Of a stretch of 6,469 bases of DNA, positions 5,823 to 6,469 are shown in pieces. The position numbers and the translations under genes are program-made. Source of the DNA: Desulfuromusa sp. (GTDB taxonomy: Bacteria > Desulfobacterota > Desulfuromonadia > Desulfuromonadales > Geopsychrobacteraceae); assembly GCA_029934755.1 (NCBI GenBank), contig JAOZLQ010000136.1, forward strand, positions 1-6,469. The letters run 5' to 3'. A model generated the notes under the pieces. It was not told the DNA's origin. It saw only the letters and a program-made list of their open reading frames with translations, and searched no databases. How positions within the stretch are numbered: position 1 is the stretch's first letter; each line of letters begins with the position of its first letter.

Positions 5823-6128
5823 GAACGATTCGAATCAAAGGTTTTCAGGGAACCAGTTTGCTCGATTTTCCCGGTCGGGCTGCTCTTTACCGGCAGTTGT
5901 AATCTGACCTGTCCTTTTTGTTACAATGCTGGGTTGGTCCTGGGTCCTGATAGCTATCCAGATTATCCCCTTGACGAGTTGCTGGCAGACCTGAAAAAGC
6001 GTGAGGGTTTTATCGATGGGGTTGTGATTTCGGGCGGAGAACCCACCATTGATAGTGGTCTGCCGGCATTTTTATCGCTGTTGAAAGAAAGAAATCTGCA
6101 TACGAAAAAGCTCCGAACTTATAGTTAA
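5819..6128 (+). pseudogene. broken radical-SAM glycyl-radical-enzyme activase (NrdG/PFL-activase-like)
   Basis: The remains of an enzyme that would use a 4Fe-4S cluster and S-adenosylmethionine to put the radical on a glycyl-radical partner, here the preceding NrdD-like protein. The first part reads R-I-K-G-F-Q-G-T-S-L-L-D-F-P-G-R from 5819 until a TAA at 5900-5902. The second part continues in another frame from about 5877: L-F-T-G-S-C-N-L-T-C-P-F-C-Y-N with the C-x3-C-x2-C cluster motif (5898-5921), then V-I-S-G-G-E-P-T, the SAM-binding motif (about 6025-6050). A frameshift therefore lies near 5871-5886; compared with relatives a few bases seem missing (net two modulo three). AAGGAG (5805-5810) is correctly placed for a start at 5819, but the codon there is CTG, giving CTGA where ATGA would be normal. 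The reading frame ends at 6128 after about 100 codons, against roughly 200 or more in intact relatives, within a terminator hairpin. These three defects together argue for a pseudogene. Confidence 0.8.
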
Positions 6129-6145
6129 GTTCGGAGCTTTTTCGT
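6102..6145. terminator. strong bidirectional intrinsic terminator (20-bp perfect stem)
   Basis: ACGAAAAAGCTCCGAACTTA (6102-6121) pairs perfectly with 6126-6145 around a TAGT loop. Each strand ends in a run of five T after a GC-containing core, the form of a bidirectional rho-independent terminator. On the minus strand it lies 22 bases after the diheme cytochrome stop, so it is most likely that gene's terminator. On the plus strand its left arm is also the end of the truncated activase frame. Confidence 0.85.
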
Positions 6146-6167
6146 CGTTATAGGGTGAATGTCGTTA

Positions 6168-6419
6168 CTATTTTACTTTATGGCAGAATAAACAGCGGAA
6201 CTTGGGTGGATGATCTGGGGATAAAGGAATATCGCTGTCATTGTGGCAATCTTCACAGAACTTCTCTGCTGCTTTCTTTCCATCAGTTTTGACAATATCG
6301 TAAAATTTCAGGTGGATCTCATCTTTTGGTACCGGTTGAGTTGTTTCTTCCGGTGCCATCCAGAGGAAAATGAGAAGAGCCGCCGCTCCCAAAAGGAGTA
6401 ATATATCGCGTTTTTTCAT
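6168..6419 (-). CDS. small membrane-anchored diheme cytochrome c
   Basis: An 83-residue protein with two heme-binding motifs, C-E-D-C-H at 55-59 and C-L-F-C-H at 76-80. The N-terminus is M-K-K-R-D followed by a 16-residue hydrophobic helix (6-21), which fits a signal anchor or an uncleaved signal peptide; there is no obvious Ala-x-Ala cleavage site and no lipobox. Between the hemes lies D-H-P-P-K-F-R. The ATG at 6419 is preceded on the minus strand by GGAG with a six-base gap, so the start is well supported. Its role as a periplasm-facing electron carrier is inferred from the motifs; I cannot name its partner or family. It converges on the broken activase gene and is followed by the strong hairpin at 6102-6145. 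Only 50 bp upstream are visible, so whether it belongs to a longer operon is unknown. Confidence 0.88.
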   Translation of the reverse strand: MKKRDILLLLGAAALLIFLWMAPEETTQPVPKDEIHLKFYDIVKTDGKKAAEKFCEDCHNDSDIPLSPDHPPKFRCLFCHKVK

Positions 6420-6469
6420 GAATATCTCCAGTGAAAGAAATCGAGTTTGGATTTGTAGAATAATTTTAA

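Noticed and set aside
5662..5907. 81-codon plus-strand open frame beginning just before the mini NrdD gene
   Set aside because: It runs out of frame across the NrdD-like and activase coding sequences and has no motif; the real frame begins at 5676 with a better-placed ribosome binding site.
5934..6128. A separate 64-residue gene starting at TTG 5934
   Set aside because: The frame extends upstream through the C-x3-C-x2-C radical-SAM motif, so the TTG is internal; this is the 3' part of the broken activase, not an independent gene.

Overview
The window looks like chromosomal DNA from an anaerobic, metal-respiring type of deltaproteobacterium (Desulfuromonadales/Geobacter-like). This is inferred from two small multiheme c-type cytochromes, a CHASE2 Ser/Thr kinase module and class III ribonucleotide-reductase style radical enzymes under what look like NrdR boxes. 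No 16S or other decisive marker is present, so the taxonomy is an inference.

Left part (1-3889). A triheme c7-type cytochrome on the plus strand, probably cut at its 5' end by the window edge, converges on a three-gene minus-strand operon. That operon reads, in transcription order, CHASE2/TPR-like/Ser-Thr kinase (3889-1496), PP2C phosphatase (1499-771, ATGA overlap with the kinase) and a small FHA-domain protein (731-357). It is a complete phospho-signalling cassette: membrane sensor kinase, phosphatase eraser and phosphothreonine reader. The FHA protein and the kinase linker share a T-V-I-L motif that could be the phosphorylated docking site. A 10-bp hairpin separates the operon from the cytochrome.

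Middle part (3890-5273). An AT-rich divergent intergenic region carries a perfect TATAAT on the minus strand and a 15-bp palindrome. It leads into a plus-strand pair, a DUF3820 protein and a tRNA-dihydrouridine synthase, again joined by an ATGA overlap.

Right part (5274-6469). About 400 bp without a gene holds a promoter-like element flanked by two NrdR-box-like sequences 32 bp apart. Downstream, behind a strong ribosome binding site, lies a 48-residue protein that consists of essentially only the glycyl-radical C-terminus of an anaerobic ribonucleotide reductase (NrdD). It is followed by a radical-SAM activase gene (NrdG/PFL-activase-like) that appears dead: its start is CTG, it changes frame near 5871-5886, and it is cut off at a 20-bp perfect hairpin at 6102-6145. 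That hairpin is best read as the terminator of the convergent 83-residue diheme cytochrome (6419-6168). The decaying nrd-like locus with its regulatory boxes is the most unusual part of the window.
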